A program made the translations under genes and the position numbers. This document shows, in pieces, positions 12,375 to 12,856 of a DNA stretch of 12,856 nt. Position 1 is the first letter of the stretch; every line of letters starts with the position of its first letter. The DNA is from Bacillota bacterium (GTDB taxonomy: Bacteria > Bacillota > Clostridia > Christensenellales > Aristaeellaceae): NCBI GenBank assembly GCA_023392755.1, contig JAEWNM010000280.1, positions 1 to 12,856 on the forward strand, in the 5' to 3' direction. The notes beneath the pieces were generated by a model. It did not search any database, had not been told where the DNA came from, and saw only the letters and a program-made list of their open reading frames with translations.

Positions 12375-12856
12375 ATGCGGAAGAAAGTGCTGGCTTGGGC
12401 AATTCTGCTGGCCGTATGGATGCTGTCAGTGTCATTGCCCGCGGGGGCGGACGTTGTTGGTACACAAACGGGCGAGGTGATCAGCCAGAATGTGACACTG
12501 CGGACAAACCATACCACCGGGGCCGCCGCCATTACAAGCCTTGGGAACGGTGAAACATTTGAGATACTGGACAGGTGGGAGGAATGGCTGTATATCGCCT
12601 ATGTCGACAGGGACACGCTGGAAACCGTGAATGGCTGGCTGCTCAACTACTATGTGGTTGAAAATCCCATGCACATCACGCTGCGCAACAGCAATACGGC
12701 GGCATACGCCTATCCGGAATCCGGCAGCAAACGGGTGGGGTCCCTTGCAAAATATACGCGGCTTACCGTGATCGCGCAGCTTGGCAGGTACTGGGTGGTG
12801 AGCCTGCGGGAGGCCGCGGCCGCCATCCCCAAATCGGCTGAGGTGTGGCTGGATGA
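12375..12856 (+). CDS. Secreted protein with bacterial SH3-like repeats (cut by window edge)
   Basis: The first 160 codons are present. Residues 1-25 form a classical signal peptide (RKK, hydrophobic core, ALA-like end at AGA before DVV), so the product is exported. Two SH3-like modules follow: about 33-95, with VTLRTNHTTGAAAITSLGNG, FEILDRWEEWLYIAY and GWLLNYYV, and about 97-160, with ITLRNSNTAAYAYPESGSKR, LTVIAQLGRYWVVSL and VWLD. Bacterial SH3 modules usually bind cell-wall peptidoglycan and often flank cell-wall hydrolases; any catalytic domain would be downstream of the window. The start follows AAGGAGGAG with 5 bases of spacing. The gene is divergent from rny. The SH3 assignment is from pattern only. 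Confidence 0.78.
   Translation, partial: MRKKVLAWAILLAVWMLSVSLPAGADVVGTQTGEVISQNVTLRTNHTTGAAAITSLGNGETFEILDRWEEWLYIAYVDRDTLETVNGWLLNYYVVENPMHITLRNSNTAAYAYPESGSKRVGSLAKYTRLTVIAQLGRYWVVSLREAAAAIPKSAEVWLD

Overview
The window looks like chromosomal DNA of an anaerobic, spore-forming member of the Clostridia. It has fairly high GC, strong AGGAGG-type ribosome binding sites, a long-form HPF, SpoVT next to a SpoVB/YabM flippase, a YabN-type MazG, HU, RqcP and RNase Y. No transposase, integrase, phage gene, rRNA, tRNA or CRISPR array was seen. I cannot name a species.

Left part (1-3190). A minus-strand pair holds the N-terminal 181 codons of a ComEC-type DNA channel (cut by the window edge) behind a YhfI-like metallo-beta-lactamase-fold hydrolase. 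A divergent promoter (TTGACA-17-TACAAT) drives a plus-strand cassette of two unrecognised cysteine-rich membrane proteins and possibly a 30-residue basic peptide. A strong intrinsic terminator closes it. This cassette is visibly richer in A/T than its surroundings.

Middle part (3189-10100). hpf (ribosome hibernation) lies on the minus strand behind a terminator-like leader hairpin. Then follows the conserved plus-strand sporulation/housekeeping order spoVT - yabM(spoVB-like) - mazG(yabN) - hup - rqcP. In Bacillus and many Clostridia this continues into yabP-yabQ-divIC; here rqcP is followed directly by a fused ispDF gene of the MEP isoprenoid pathway. The yabM promoter is embedded in the hairpin that ends spoVT. 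Between hup and rqcP lies a gene-free block of about 260 bases made almost entirely of consecutive inverted repeats.

Right part (10060-12856). rny (RNase Y) is on the minus strand, ends in a perfect 15-bp hairpin terminator, and appears to be read from a consensus sigma-A promoter about 460 bases upstream, giving a long structured leader with two possible small ORFs. The window ends inside a plus-strand gene for a secreted protein with two bacterial SH3-like repeats.

The most unusual items are the palindrome block (8263-8519), the long rny leader (11661-12149), the nested promoter/terminator at 4667-4718, and the membrane-protein/small-peptide cassette (1400-3090). All functional statements come from reading motifs and gene order by eye; no database search was run.
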